From an uncultured Bacteroides sp. (GTDB lineage: Bacteria; Bacteroidota; Bacteroidia; Chitinophagales; Chitinophagaceae): DNA of 52,757 bases. The translations under genes were made by a program, and so were the position numbers. Under the pieces are notes generated by a model. That model was not told the origin of the DNA, made no database searches, and saw nothing but the letters and a program-made list of their open reading frames with translations. Shown in pieces: positions 8,940 through 16,871 of the stretch; position 1 is the stretch's first letter; each line of letters opens with the position of its first letter. The stretch covers positions 1 to 52,757 of the forward strand of contig CABHOP010000013.1 of the NCBI GenBank assembly GCA_902168085.1, read 5' to 3'.

Positions 8940-9715
8940 ACTATCTGTGTTCCCGCTGTTCCGTTAATTAACTCAGGCAAATGCAATGCATTCCCTATGA
9001 TCACTTTTGATACACCGTATTCAATGGCAGCACAGGCATTTTGCAATTTGGGTAGCATGCCTCCGTTTATCGTACCATCATTTTTTAACCGATCGAAATC
9101 AGCTACCGTTATTTTATTAATAACACTATTATTATCTCTTGCATCTTTCAATACACCATCCTTTTCGAAGCCATATACCAGTTGCACGTCCATTACTTTA
9201 CAGATTGCCTTGGCCAATTCCTGCGCTATTGTATCTGCATTTGTATTCAGCATCGTTCCATTTCCATCGTGCGTTAACGGCGCTACAACGGGTATCAATC
9301 CCGCATTAAGCAGCATCGACAAACTCTTCGTTGCCACCCCAGCTTCATTTACGTCGCCTACAAAACCATAGTCCACATCTTTTACCGGCCGCTTTACCGC
9401 TTGTATTATATTGGCATCTGCACCTGTTAATCCAATAGCATTGCAGCCTTTAGCTTGTAAGCAGGCTACTATGTTTTTATTAATAAGGCCGGCATAAACC
9501 ATAGTTACCAACTTCAAAGTTTCCGCATCGGTAACACGCCTGCCATCAATATAATCGGGTACTAAGCCCAGCTGCGCACCAATGGCTGATGCTACCTTGC
9601 CGCCTCCATGTACTAATATCTTATCTCCATCTATGGATGCAAATATTTCTATGAATGATGCAAGCTTCTTTTCATCATCTATTATATTGCCCCCCACTTT
9701 CACAACCGTAAGCAT
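8936..9715 (-). CDS. argB: N-acylglutamate kinase (ArgB)
   Basis: A 259-residue amino-acid kinase-fold enzyme that phosphorylates the gamma-carboxylate of N-acylated glutamate, the second step of arginine synthesis. The N-terminal VVKVGGNIID strand with the phosphate-binding glycines, the HGGG (36-39) loop and the GGMLPK segment near residue 218 are typical of ArgB. There is no N-terminal helix extension of the type seen in arginine-inhibited hexameric ArgB, so feedback by arginine at this enzyme may be weak; this is inference. It lies nine bases after argF' and overlaps the deacylase by four bases. If the pathway is succinylated, the substrate would be N-succinylglutamate. Confidence 0.93.
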   Translation of the reverse strand: MLTVVKVGGNIIDDEKKLASFIEIFASIDGDKILVHGGGKVASAIGAQLGLVPDYIDGRRVTDAETLKLVTMVYAGLINKNIVACLQAKGCNAIGLTGADANIIQAVKRPVKDVDYGFVGDVNEAGVATKSLSMLLNAGLIPVVAPLTHDGNGTMLNTNADTIAQELAKAICKVMDVQLVYGFEKDGVLKDARDNNSVINKITVADFDRLKNDGTINGGMLPKLQNACAAIEYGVSKVIIGNALHLPELINGTAGTQIV

Positions 9716-9724
9716 ATCCTATTG

Positions 9725-10675
9725 TTAATGATTTAAAATTTGAGACAGAACAGCTTGCGCTGCCCATACCCGGTTAGCAGCTTGCTGTGTTACAATACTA
9801 TTCGCTCCGTCCAGCACCTCTGCCGATAACTCAAGGTTTCGCCTGACGGGCAGGCAATGCATAATTTTTGCATTATTCGTTACTGACAGCCTGTTCTGTG
9901 TCAGCATCCATCCATCGCCATCGCTCAATACCTTTCCATAGTTATGATAGCTGCTCCAGTTTTTCACATACACAAAATCAGCTTCCTGTAGGGCTGCCTC
10001 CTGGTCATAGGTAATGGATGCGTCTTGCGTATATTTTTCATCCAGTTCGTATCCCTTCGGATGTGTTATGACAAATTCTGCATGCCCCCATCCATTTATC
10101 CATTCTGAAAAAGAATTAGCTACACAATGTGGCAGTGGCTTGATATGCGGTGCCCAGGTCAGCACTACTCTAGGTTTCCGTTTTTCTTGCCAATGTTCGC
10201 TGATAGTTATAACATCTGCCAGGCTCTGCAATGGATGCAATGTGGCACTTTCAAGGCTTACAATAGGTATCCCTGAATACGCTATCAATTTCGACAGCAA
10301 TACTTCGCTATAATCTGCATCCCTATCCAGCAACTGTGGAAATGTACGCACACATAATATATCGAAATAGCTGCCCAATACCGGGGCTGCATCCCTGATA
10401 TGCTCTACGCTTGTTCCGTTCATCACGATGTCATCATCCAGCTCCAACTGCCAGCCTTCTTTATCCAGGTTAAACACAATCGTATCCATACCCAGGTTAC
10501 GGGCAGCCACCTGTGTGCTGATACGGGTACGCATGCTGGGATTCATAAACAATAATCCAATACGCTTGGCTGTACCAAGATTACTGTGCAATGCCGGCTG
10601 TTGTTTGTACAGCAGGGCCTGTGCTACTAACGCATCTATATCTTGTACATCCTTTACAGAAGTGAAATGTTTCAT
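9725..10675 (-). CDS. argF': N-succinyl/N-acetylornithine carbamoyltransferase (ArgF')
   Basis: A 316-residue transcarbamylase. The carbamoyl-phosphate loop is S-M-R-T-R (47-51), the classical HPLQSLAD motif occurs near residue 148, and HCLPVRR near 270. Similarity is to the Bacteroidetes/Xanthomonas branch that carbamoylates N-acylated ornithine rather than ornithine. The residue that separates the two substrate classes (Glu92 in the Xanthomonas acetylornithine enzyme, Pro90 in the Bacteroides fragilis succinylornithine enzyme) is Val90 here, in the context NGTSVEHI. Published mutagenesis of that position, as I recall it, makes valine give succinylornithine activity, so N-succinylornithine is the likely substrate. 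It lies between argD and argB with gaps of 11 and 9 bases. Confidence 0.9.
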   Translation of the reverse strand: MKHFTSVKDVQDIDALVAQALLYKQQPALHSNLGTAKRIGLLFMNPSMRTRISTQVAARNLGMDTIVFNLDKEGWQLELDDDIVMNGTSVEHIRDAAPVLGSYFDILCVRTFPQLLDRDADYSEVLLSKLIAYSGIPIVSLESATLHPLQSLADVITISEHWQEKRKPRVVLTWAPHIKPLPHCVANSFSEWINGWGHAEFVITHPKGYELDEKYTQDASITYDQEAALQEADFVYVKNWSSYHNYGKVLSDGDGWMLTQNRLSVTNNAKIMHCLPVRRNLELSAEVLDGANSIVTQQAANRVWAAQAVLSQILNH

Positions 10676-10686
10676 CTTTTTGAGAT

Positions 10687-11829
10687 TTATGCAGGAACAT
10701 GTAACATTTCCACCTTAATTGCATTTAGCAGTATATCCGCATCTGTTTTGGTAATATTTAAAGCGGGCAATAGCCTGATAACATTAGGCTTTGCCTCTCC
10801 GGTAAAAATCCGATGTTTCCATAGCAGTTCTTTTTTAAGATGGCTGTGACTCTCAGGCACATCAAACCCTATTATCAAGCCTCGTCCACGCACATTTTCC
10901 AATCCTGCTATCTGCTTTAAACCTTCCATAATGTATGTACCCATTTCAGATGCATGTTGCATTAGCCCATCCTGTTCCATCACTTCCAAAACGGCCATAG
11001 CGGCCGCACATGCCAGGTGATTACCACCAAATGTTGTCCCCAGCATTCCATGTTTAGGTTTGATATGTGGCGCAATGGCGATACCGGCAACCGGAAATCC
11101 ATTCCCCATTCCTTTAGCCATTGTATATATATCAGCATTCACACCTGCATACGCATGCGAAAAGAACTGCCCGCTACGGCCATAACCACACTGTACACTA
11201 TCTGCTATATAGAGCGAACCATAAGTATTACAGAGATTGCGTATTGCCGTCAAAAATTCTACAGTAGCTATATTAATACCGCCCACACCCTGTATACCCT
11301 CCGTAATCACACCTGCTATTTCATTACCGTGATGTGCGAAGTACTGCTCCAGTACAGCCACATCATTGAATGGCACGAAAACAATATTATCCGTTTCATT
11401 TATGGGCGCTACGATTATTGCGTTATCTGTAGCAGCAACCGCTAAAGATGTCCTGCCATGGAATGATTTAGAAAAAGCTACGATCTTCTTTCTTCCTGTA
11501 TGGAAAGAAGCTAGCTTCATCGCATTCTCATTGGCTTCTGCTCCGGAATTGCACAAGAAAAGCTGGTAGTCTTTCTTTCCCGATACTTCACCCAATTTTT
11601 CGGCCAGTTGCTGCTGGATAGGGATACGGATAGAATTAGAATAAAAACCGATCTCAGATACTTGCCTTGTTATCCTATCCACATAATGCGGATGGGCATG
11701 GCCTATGGATATAACTGCATGCCCGCCATAGAAATCAAGATATTTTTTCCCATTATCATCCCACACATGAGCACCCTCACCCTTTACTATATTTATATCA
11801 TTTATAGGATATACATCAAATAATTTCAT
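10687..11829 (-). CDS. argD: Acylornithine aminotransferase (ArgD)
   Basis: A 380-residue class III PLP aminotransferase, the expected length for ArgD. It transfers an amino group from glutamate to N-acylglutamate semialdehyde, forming N-acylornithine. Visible features are the YLDFYGGHAV N-terminal strand, the NSGAEANENAMKLA cofactor-phosphate segment, FHGRTSLAVAAT, and the PLP lysine in YTMAKGMGNGFP. It sits between argC and argF' with 11-base gaps on both sides, consistent with one transcript. Bacterial ArgD enzymes often accept succinylated substrates as well, which fits the specificity predicted for the neighbouring carbamoyltransferase. Confidence 0.93.
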   Translation of the reverse strand: MKLFDVYPINDINIVKGEGAHVWDDNGKKYLDFYGGHAVISIGHAHPHYVDRITRQVSEIGFYSNSIRIPIQQQLAEKLGEVSGKKDYQLFLCNSGAEANENAMKLASFHTGRKKIVAFSKSFHGRTSLAVAATDNAIIVAPINETDNIVFVPFNDVAVLEQYFAHHGNEIAGVITEGIQGVGGINIATVEFLTAIRNLCNTYGSLYIADSVQCGYGRSGQFFSHAYAGVNADIYTMAKGMGNGFPVAGIAIAPHIKPKHGMLGTTFGGNHLACAAAMAVLEVMEQDGLMQHASEMGTYIMEGLKQIAGLENVRGRGLIIGFDVPESHSHLKKELLWKHRIFTGEAKPNVIRLLPALNITKTDADILLNAIKVEMLHVPA

Positions 11830-11840
11830 TTCAATATTTT

Positions 11841-12815
11841 TTAGAATGCTATCGATTTAAGTTTCAACCCTGCATCTTCCGGTAATCCAAATACAAGGTT
11901 CATATTCTGCACGGCCTGTCCCGATGCGCCTTTCATTAGGTTATCTATTGCAGTATGCACTATTAACTTATCTTCTACCTTTTCCAGCGATACAATGCAT
12001 TTATTCGTGTTGACCACCTGTTTCAAGTCCACTACACTTTTAGAAACATGGGTAAATGGATGCTGACTGTAATAGGCTTCATACAATTCATAGGCTATAT
12101 CCAGGCTTATATCTGTTTTCATATACGCTGAAACATATATCCCTCGGGCAAAATCACCGCGCCAGGGCATAAAATCCAGTTGTTTAAAACTATCCTGGAA
12201 GCCACGTAATGTCTGTACGATTTCCCCCACGTGCTGATGCGACAGCGCTTTATATGCTTGTATATTATTAGCCCTCCATGCAAAATGCGAGCTGGCTTGA
12301 AGTTTCTGTCCCGCCCCGGTGGCTCCTGTTATACCCGTTACATGAACTTCCGACAATAGCTGCTTTACCGACAATGGCAATAGAGCAAGTTGGATAGCCG
12401 TTGCAAAACATCCCGGGTTGGCGATGCTTTTTGACGTTACGATTTGCTCCTTATAAGCTTCCGGCAAACCGTATACAAAGTTGCGTTCACCCATACTACT
12501 CTTTGCAAGCAATCTGAAATCCTGAGATAAATCAACAACAACCGTTTGTCCACTTATCTTGTTCAGCTCCAGGAATGCACTAGCCTCACCGTGCCCCACA
12601 CATAGAAACAGCACATCAACATCTTCAATCGCAGAAGAGAACAACAAATCTGTTTCACCCAACAGATCTGTGTGAACATGGTATACAGGCACACCGGCAT
12701 TACTGCGGCTATGAACAAATGCTATATCCACATTCGGATGCTGCAATAATATGCGCAACATCTCACCGCCAGTATAGCCTGCGCCACCTATAATGCCTGC
12801 CTTAATTTTTTTCAT
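11841..12815 (-). CDS. argC: N-acyl-gamma-glutamyl-phosphate reductase (ArgC)
   Basis: Reduces N-acylglutamyl phosphate to the semialdehyde with NADPH. The 324-residue protein starts at the ATG at 12815 (MKKIKAGIIGGAGYTGG); the frame is open further upstream, but that part overlaps argG and has no family similarity. The Rossmann glycine motif GGAGYTG lies at the N-terminus. The catalytic cysteine sits in ANPGCFAT (Cys136), and the GITGATGAG and HQHVGEI segments are conserved. The start codon is 14 bases inside the end of argG, indicating coupled translation. Third gene of the arginine operon. Confidence 0.94.
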   Translation of the reverse strand: MKKIKAGIIGGAGYTGGEMLRILLQHPNVDIAFVHSRSNAGVPVYHVHTDLLGETDLLFSSAIEDVDVLFLCVGHGEASAFLELNKISGQTVVVDLSQDFRLLAKSSMGERNFVYGLPEAYKEQIVTSKSIANPGCFATAIQLALLPLSVKQLLSEVHVTGITGATGAGQKLQASSHFAWRANNIQAYKALSHQHVGEIVQTLRGFQDSFKQLDFMPWRGDFARGIYVSAYMKTDISLDIAYELYEAYYSQHPFTHVSKSVVDLKQVVNTNKCIVSLEKVEDKLIVHTAIDNLMKGASGQAVQNMNLVFGLPEDAGLKLKSIAF

Positions 12816-14013
12816 CTGCAAATACATTTTGATTGCTATTAACTGCATGGTAGATAGATACCTGGTTGCCGAATATTTTAGCAAATCCTCTCACATCATC
12901 GCCATTCCAGGTGTTATTCATTTCGCCGTATGCGCCAAATGCATTGTTCATTAGGTCATGAGGTGTGTCTACACCTGTTACTACAAAACGATGTGGGTAC
13001 AAAGTCACATACACTTTACCTGTCACCATCTGTTGGGTATCGGTCATAAAACTTTCCACATTCCGCATAGTAGGGTCCAGCAGCATACCTTCATGCAGCC
13101 AATTGCCATACCACGTAGCCAGTTGTTCTTTCCAATACATCTGCCACTTGGTAAGGGTATGTTTTTCCAATAAATGATGCGCCTTTATGATAATTACAGG
13201 TGCCGCAGCCTCAAATCCCACCCTTCCTTTTATACCGATAATGGTATCGCCTACATGCACATCTCTGCCTATACCATATGGCTGTGCTATGTCTTGCAAT
13301 TGCTGAATAGCACTCACAGGATCCATCATGCTATCATTCAGCCCAATCAATTCCCCCCTTTCAAAATGCAGTGTTATTTGTTTCGGGCTGGTTGACGTTA
13401 CCTGTGTTGGCCATGCTGTTTCAGGCAAATACTCATTGCTCGTCAATGTTTCTTTTCCACCTACAGATGTGCCCCACAGCCCCTTATTGATGCTATACTT
13501 AGCCTTTTCAAAGTTCATATCTACACCATGCTCTTTCAGGTATGCCATTTCCTGCTCCCGGCTCAGTTTCATATCCCTGATAGGTGTTAGTATCTCCACC
13601 CCGGGTATCATACCCTGGAAGACCATGTCAAAACGCACCTGGTCGTTACCGGCACCGGTGCTACCATGCGCTACATAATCTGCACCTATCTGCTGCACAT
13701 ACTGCGCTACCGATATAGCCTGCACCATACGCTCTGCACTTACACTTAGCGGATATACGGCATTCTTCAGCACATTACCATATACCAGGTAGCGGATGCA
13801 GGTTTCATAGTATTTCTGCGTTACATCTACTACTTTAAATGATGCCACACCCAGTGCCCTTGCTCTTGTCTCGATATCGTCCAGCTCTTTATTGCTAAAG
13901 CCGCCAGTTTGTATGGTTACAGCATGTACTTCAAGCCCCATTTGTTTCTGCAGGTAAATGGCGCAATATGTTGTATCTAAACCGCCGCTATATGCCAGTA
14001 CTACTTTTTTCAT
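12802..14013 (-). CDS. argG: Argininosuccinate synthase (ArgG)
   Basis: A 403-residue ATP-dependent ligase joining citrulline and aspartate to argininosuccinate. The N-terminal PP-loop AYSGGLDTTYC (residues 8-18) is intact. The family segments AHGSTGAGNDQVRFD and YSINKGLWG are also visible (this branch is the Bacteroidetes type, sharing these motifs but diverging from E. coli ArgG). The start codon overlaps the stop of the upstream acyltransferase gene by four bases, and the 3' end overlaps argC by 14 bases. It is the second gene of the operon, placed ahead of the acylated branch enzymes. Confidence 0.94.
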   Translation of the reverse strand: MKKVVLAYSGGLDTTYCAIYLQKQMGLEVHAVTIQTGGFSNKELDDIETRARALGVASFKVVDVTQKYYETCIRYLVYGNVLKNAVYPLSVSAERMVQAISVAQYVQQIGADYVAHGSTGAGNDQVRFDMVFQGMIPGVEILTPIRDMKLSREQEMAYLKEHGVDMNFEKAKYSINKGLWGTSVGGKETLTSNEYLPETAWPTQVTSTSPKQITLHFERGELIGLNDSMMDPVSAIQQLQDIAQPYGIGRDVHVGDTIIGIKGRVGFEAAAPVIIIKAHHLLEKHTLTKWQMYWKEQLATWYGNWLHEGMLLDPTMRNVESFMTDTQQMVTGKVYVTLYPHRFVVTGVDTPHDLMNNAFGAYGEMNNTWNGDDVRGFAKIFGNQVSIYHAVNSNQNVFADEKN

Positions 14014-14696
14014 CCTTCTTGCTTTGTGGTTACTGCTTTACAGCTCTGGCCTTTTTTTGTAAATATTTTTAAAAACCTGTTTTTCTTGACATTAATGAGC
14101 CGCTCATATACAGGGGCCTTTTGTTTGAAATGGCTGGCTGTTTCTTCCGGTGTATAGTGATCCTGCGGGTCGTACAGCATACCTGTGCATAAGCAGTTCT
14201 TTCGCTCTTTGCTCATCAGTATGTCGTAATTCACGCAGCTTTTACAGCCTGCCCAAAAGGCATCATCCTGTGTCAGTTCCGAATATGTAACGGGCTCGTA
14301 CCCCAGGTCACTATTGATTTTCATTACAGCAAGGCCGGTGGTCAATCCAAATATTTTTGCATCCGGATATAGGTCCCTGCTCAGCTCAAATATTCGTTGT
14401 TTGATCAGTTTGGCAAGGCCACTCTTTCTAAAGTTGGGCGATACGATCAGGCCGGAATTAGCTACATACTCGCCATGGCTCCAGCTTTCTATATAGCAAA
14501 AACCTGCCCATTCACCGGCTTCCGAAAAAGCAATGACCGATTTGCCTTGCAGCATTTTTTCCTGCAGGTATTCAGGCGTGCGCTTAGCTATGCCTGTACC
14601 GCGAGCCTTTGCAGACGCTGCCATTTCTTCGCAAATGGCATGCGCATAACCGGTATGGTGACCGGAGGCCACCAATACCTTAAAGGTTTGGTTCAT
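14010..14696 (-). CDS. GNAT acyltransferase, probable first enzyme of the arginine operon
   Basis: A 228-residue GNAT-fold protein leading the arginine operon. The core spans residues 1-150: a conserved Bacteroidetes beginning, the strand SVIAFSEAGEWAGFCYIES, and the acyl-CoA-binding region VSPNFRKSGLAKLIKQ. After the core is a cysteine cluster (GCKSC ... NCLC, about 150-172) and a basic tail. Its position, immediately before argG with a four-base overlap, suggests it makes the N-acylglutamate needed by ArgB. Classical argA/argJ is absent from the operon. Whether it uses acetyl-CoA or succinyl-CoA cannot be read from sequence; the Val90 carbamoyltransferase favours succinyl. The cysteines could bind a metal. 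The start lies 12 bases after a terminator-like hairpin. Confidence 0.7.
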   Translation of the reverse strand: MNQTFKVLVASGHHTGYAHAICEEMAASAKARGTGIAKRTPEYLQEKMLQGKSVIAFSEAGEWAGFCYIESWSHGEYVANSGLIVSPNFRKSGLAKLIKQRIFELSRDLYPDAKIFGLTTGLAVMKINSDLGYEPVTYSELTQDDAFWAGCKSCVNYDILMSKERKNCLCTGMLYDPQDHYTPEETASHFKQKAPVYERLINVKKNRFLKIFTKKGQSCKAVTTKQEG

Positions 14697-14717
14697 TTAT
14701 GTATGAATTAAAAAAAT

Positions 14718-14738
14718 GTGGTAAATACACGAAACCAC
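14718..14738 (-). terminator. Terminator-like hairpin just before the arginine operon start codon
   Basis: Arms GTGGT (14734-14738 on the minus RNA side) and ACCAC (14718-14722), loop 11 bases, directly followed on the minus strand by A and seven T (14710-14716). It ends 12 bases before the first start codon at 14696. The stem is short, so alone it may be weak. Its 5' arm lies in GCGGTGGT (14734-14741), which is perfectly complementary to ACCACCGC in the leader ORF (14915-14922), allowing an anti-terminator. Confidence 0.5.
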
Positions 14739-14820
14739 CGCTATGAACATGCGGAGCTTCAATGGACGAAAGCTTTTAAAAGCTTCTTCAACAGTCAATG
14801 ACTATCGGAATACCAGGATA

Positions 14821-14955
14821 TCAACGTCGCAACCACAGGCAGGTAAACCTGTTGCAAAAAACTGAACCTGTTAGGGATTCAGCAAAAAACCCACGCCCGA
14901 AACCCGCAACCGGTGCGGTGGTATCGTCAAGCGATGTAATGAAGGTTTTTTTCAT
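14821..14955 (-). CDS. Candidate leader ORF (44 codons) of the arginine operon
   Basis: Small ORF beginning MKKTFITSLDDTTAPVAGF and ending LWLRR-stop. It starts about 40 bases after the putative transcription start. It carries a CGT arginine codon at position 21, an AGG at 36, and CGA CGT immediately before the stop. The 5' arm of the internal terminator (14862-14882) begins 10 bases after the codon-21 arginine. The ATG is preceded by AAGAA, too close for a normal ribosome site. No family is recognised; the ORF could be a translated leader peptide or a chance ORF in a structured leader. See the attenuator note. Confidence 0.4.
   Translation of the reverse strand: MKKTFITSLDDTTAPVAGFGRGFFAESLTGSVFCNRFTCLWLRR
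14862..14882 (-). terminator. Internal terminator-like hairpin in the arginine leader
   Basis: On the minus strand CTGAATCC pairs with GGTTCAG (seven pairs plus one bulged base), loop six bases, followed directly by six T (14856-14861). It lies inside the 44-codon ORF, so an actively translating ribosome would prevent it from forming. Confidence 0.55.
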
Positions 14956-15151
14956 TTCTTACGTTGATCTGAGAAGTGTTTGAAAAATTTGCAATGCAAA
15001 GAAAAATACTTTTCAGGAATAATTGCAAAATAAATTTTTCCGTTGGTATCAATTTAACATTGCGCTGATATATACGCAGCCTATAACTGCATTGCATATA
15101 ATAAACAAATGATGCCATGCATGCCCATAACTTTACATCAACAATGGCATT

Positions 15152-16162
15152 ATGGCACCAATAAAGCTTAGCATTCTCGATCAGTCTATTGTAAGACAAG
15201 GATGTACTGCAGCCGAGGCTGTGGCGGAAACGATTGCTACAGCACAGTTAGCCGATAAACTGGGCTACCATCGCTTTTGGGTATCAGAACACCACAATTC
15301 CACATTTATAGCCGGCTCTACCCCCGAGGTGTTGATGGTGAAACTTGCGGATGCTACCAGGCATATACGCATCGGTTCCGGTGGCATTATGCTGCCCAAT
15401 CATAGCACACTGAAGGTGGCAGAGAATTTCAGGATGCTGGAAACGCTTTTCCCTGGCCGCATAGATCTGGGCATGGGTCGTGCGCCGGGTGGAGACCGCA
15501 TTACGGCACACCTGCTCAATCCTTCTAATGATTTTGCAGAAGAAAAGTATTTGCAACAATTAGAACATTTGCAGCATTTCTTCAGGGATTCGGCTGCTAC
15601 CCAACATGGCCCTATAATAGCCGTACCGCAGTGCAGCACTATACCTATGCAATGGATACTTAGTTCCAGCGGTGGCAGCAGCGAAATTGCTGCGCGGTTT
15701 GGGTTGGGTCTTGCCGTGGCAAAGTTCATCAATGGCTTTGTGCAACCTGATGTAGTAGATGTATACCGTAAAAAGTTCGAACCATCTCAGCAATTCCCCG
15801 AACCACATGCTATCATGTCTATATCAGTACTCTGCGGCGAAACGGAAGAGAAAGCTGCCGCTATGCGCAAGCATCTCGACTATATACTGCTTCAATTTGA
15901 GAAAGGCAATTTTCATAACATAGCGGCTCCTGATGACATTCCAAGTTATACGTTTTCAAGCTTTGAGCTGGACCGTATCAAACACAATAGCGGACGTGTT
16001 ATATCCGGCACACCCGATGATGTAAAAGAACAGATCACACGATTACTAAACGACTTTGGAATAGATGAATTGATCGTTTCTACAATGGCTGCCGATGCAA
16101 ATGACCGTAAGCGTTCATTCGAACTATTGGCTAGTACCTTCAATTTAAAAGAAAGAGATTAA
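15152..16162 (+). CDS. LLM-class flavin-dependent oxidoreductase
   Basis: A 336-residue bacterial-luciferase-like monooxygenase, a TIM-barrel flavoprotein that uses reduced FMN from a separate reductase. The N-terminus LSILDQSIVRQG and the block YHRFWVSEHHNSTFIAGSTPEV (split near residue 45-65) are typical of the MsnO8/YhbW-type subgroup. RIGSGGIMLPNHSTLKVAENFRMLE-type text follows from about 73, then the LGMGRAPG turn. The C-terminus has GTPDDVKEQI, also usual in the family. The substrate is unknown. It is divergent from the arginine operon and convergent with lytT, ending three bases before it, and appears monocistronic. Confidence 0.88.
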   Translation: MAPIKLSILDQSIVRQGCTAAEAVAETIATAQLADKLGYHRFWVSEHHNSTFIAGSTPEVLMVKLADATRHIRIGSGGIMLPNHSTLKVAENFRMLETLFPGRIDLGMGRAPGGDRITAHLLNPSNDFAEEKYLQQLEHLQHFFRDSAATQHGPIIAVPQCSTIPMQWILSSSGGSSEIAARFGLGLAVAKFINGFVQPDVVDVYRKKFEPSQQFPEPHAIMSISVLCGETEEKAAAMRKHLDYILLQFEKGNFHNIAAPDDIPSYTFSSFELDRIKHNSGRVISGTPDDVKEQITRLLNDFGIDELIVSTMAADANDRKRSFELLASTFNLKERD

Positions 16163-16165
16163 AAC

Positions 16166-16867
16166 TTATTTCATCCTGTCTGAAAGCTCGCGCCTGTACG
16201 TTATGCCCACAGGCAATTCTGCATCACCGATGGTAACAGTTTGATTGCTGTATTTGTTTATTTTATCCAGCGCTATAATATACGACTTGTGGATGCGCAT
16301 AAACCGCGTTGCAGGTAGCTTTTGTTCCAGTTCTGTAGTAGTGATGGTTACCAGGTGGGTCTGTTTGTTGGTAAATATCTTCACATAGTTACCCAGGCTT
16401 TGGGCATACAGCATTTCTTTTGGATCTATACGTATCCAGTTACCATCCGCTTTCACCATAAAGGGCGCATCACCATCGCTGGTATTTTCTGCACTTGTAA
16501 CAGGCTGCAGCGACATATACCTTTCCACCGCTTTCAAAAAGCGCGGAAAGTGTATTGGCTTCAGCAAATAATCAATAGCACCATACTCATAGCTTTCCAA
16601 TGCAAATTCAGTGTAGGCAGTTGTAAGTATTACTTTAGGTGGATTGCTTAATGTATTCAGCAAGTCGAAGCCTGTCATCTCAGGCATGTTGATATCGAGG
16701 AATATTAAGTCTACTGGATTGGCGTGCAGAAAGTTGATTGCCTCCAGTACATTATGGCACTGGCCAACCAGTTCCAGGTGTTGCAACCTTTCTATATAGT
16801 TGACCAACACATAGTGCGCAGCCGCTTCATCATCTACTATCAGGCATTTTACTTTCGTAGTCACCAT
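16166..16867 (-). CDS. LytTR-family response regulator
   Basis: A 233-residue two-component regulator. The receiver domain (residues 5-120) has the acidic pair VDDE (11-14), the phosphoacceptor in LIFLDINMP (Asp58) and the conserved lysine in LLKPIHF. The LytTR DNA-binding domain follows (about 130-233) with 'FTNKQTHLVTITTTELEQKLP' split around the first beta-strands and 'FMRIHKSYIIALDKI', the family hallmark. The gene lies four bases after its kinase gene. LytTR regulators bind pairs of 9-10 bp direct repeats about 10-13 bp apart. Such a pair occurs at 17971-17998, between this operon and the efflux pump operon, making the pump the likely target. Confidence 0.93.
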   Translation of the reverse strand: MVTTKVKCLIVDDEAAAHYVLVNYIERLQHLELVGQCHNVLEAINFLHANPVDLIFLDINMPEMTGFDLLNTLSNPPKVILTTAYTEFALESYEYGAIDYLLKPIHFPRFLKAVERYMSLQPVTSAENTSDGDAPFMVKADGNWIRIDPKEMLYAQSLGNYVKIFTNKQTHLVTITTTELEQKLPATRFMRIHKSYIIALDKINKYSNQTVTIGDAELPVGITYRRELSDRMK

Positions 16868-16871
16868 CTAC

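Larger units (their letters stand above)
14697..15030 (-). promoter_or_regulatory. Arginine operon leader: promoter, palindromes and attenuator
   Basis: The 455-base gap before the operon holds, in minus-strand order: TTTTG (15026-15030), 17 bases, then TATTTTTC (15001-15008), one mismatch from TAnnTTTG; a perfect palindrome TTTGCAATGCAAA (14988-15000) at the expected transcription start, a possible operator; the 44-codon ORF; a CCGCA/TGCGG hairpin (14904-14918); the terminator-like hairpin 14862-14882; a CAGGT/ACCTG stem (14840-14851); a 16-base palindrome AAGCTTTTAAAAGCTT (14770-14785); and the terminator-like hairpin before the first gene. The rest, up to 15151, shows nothing definite. Confidence 0.5.
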
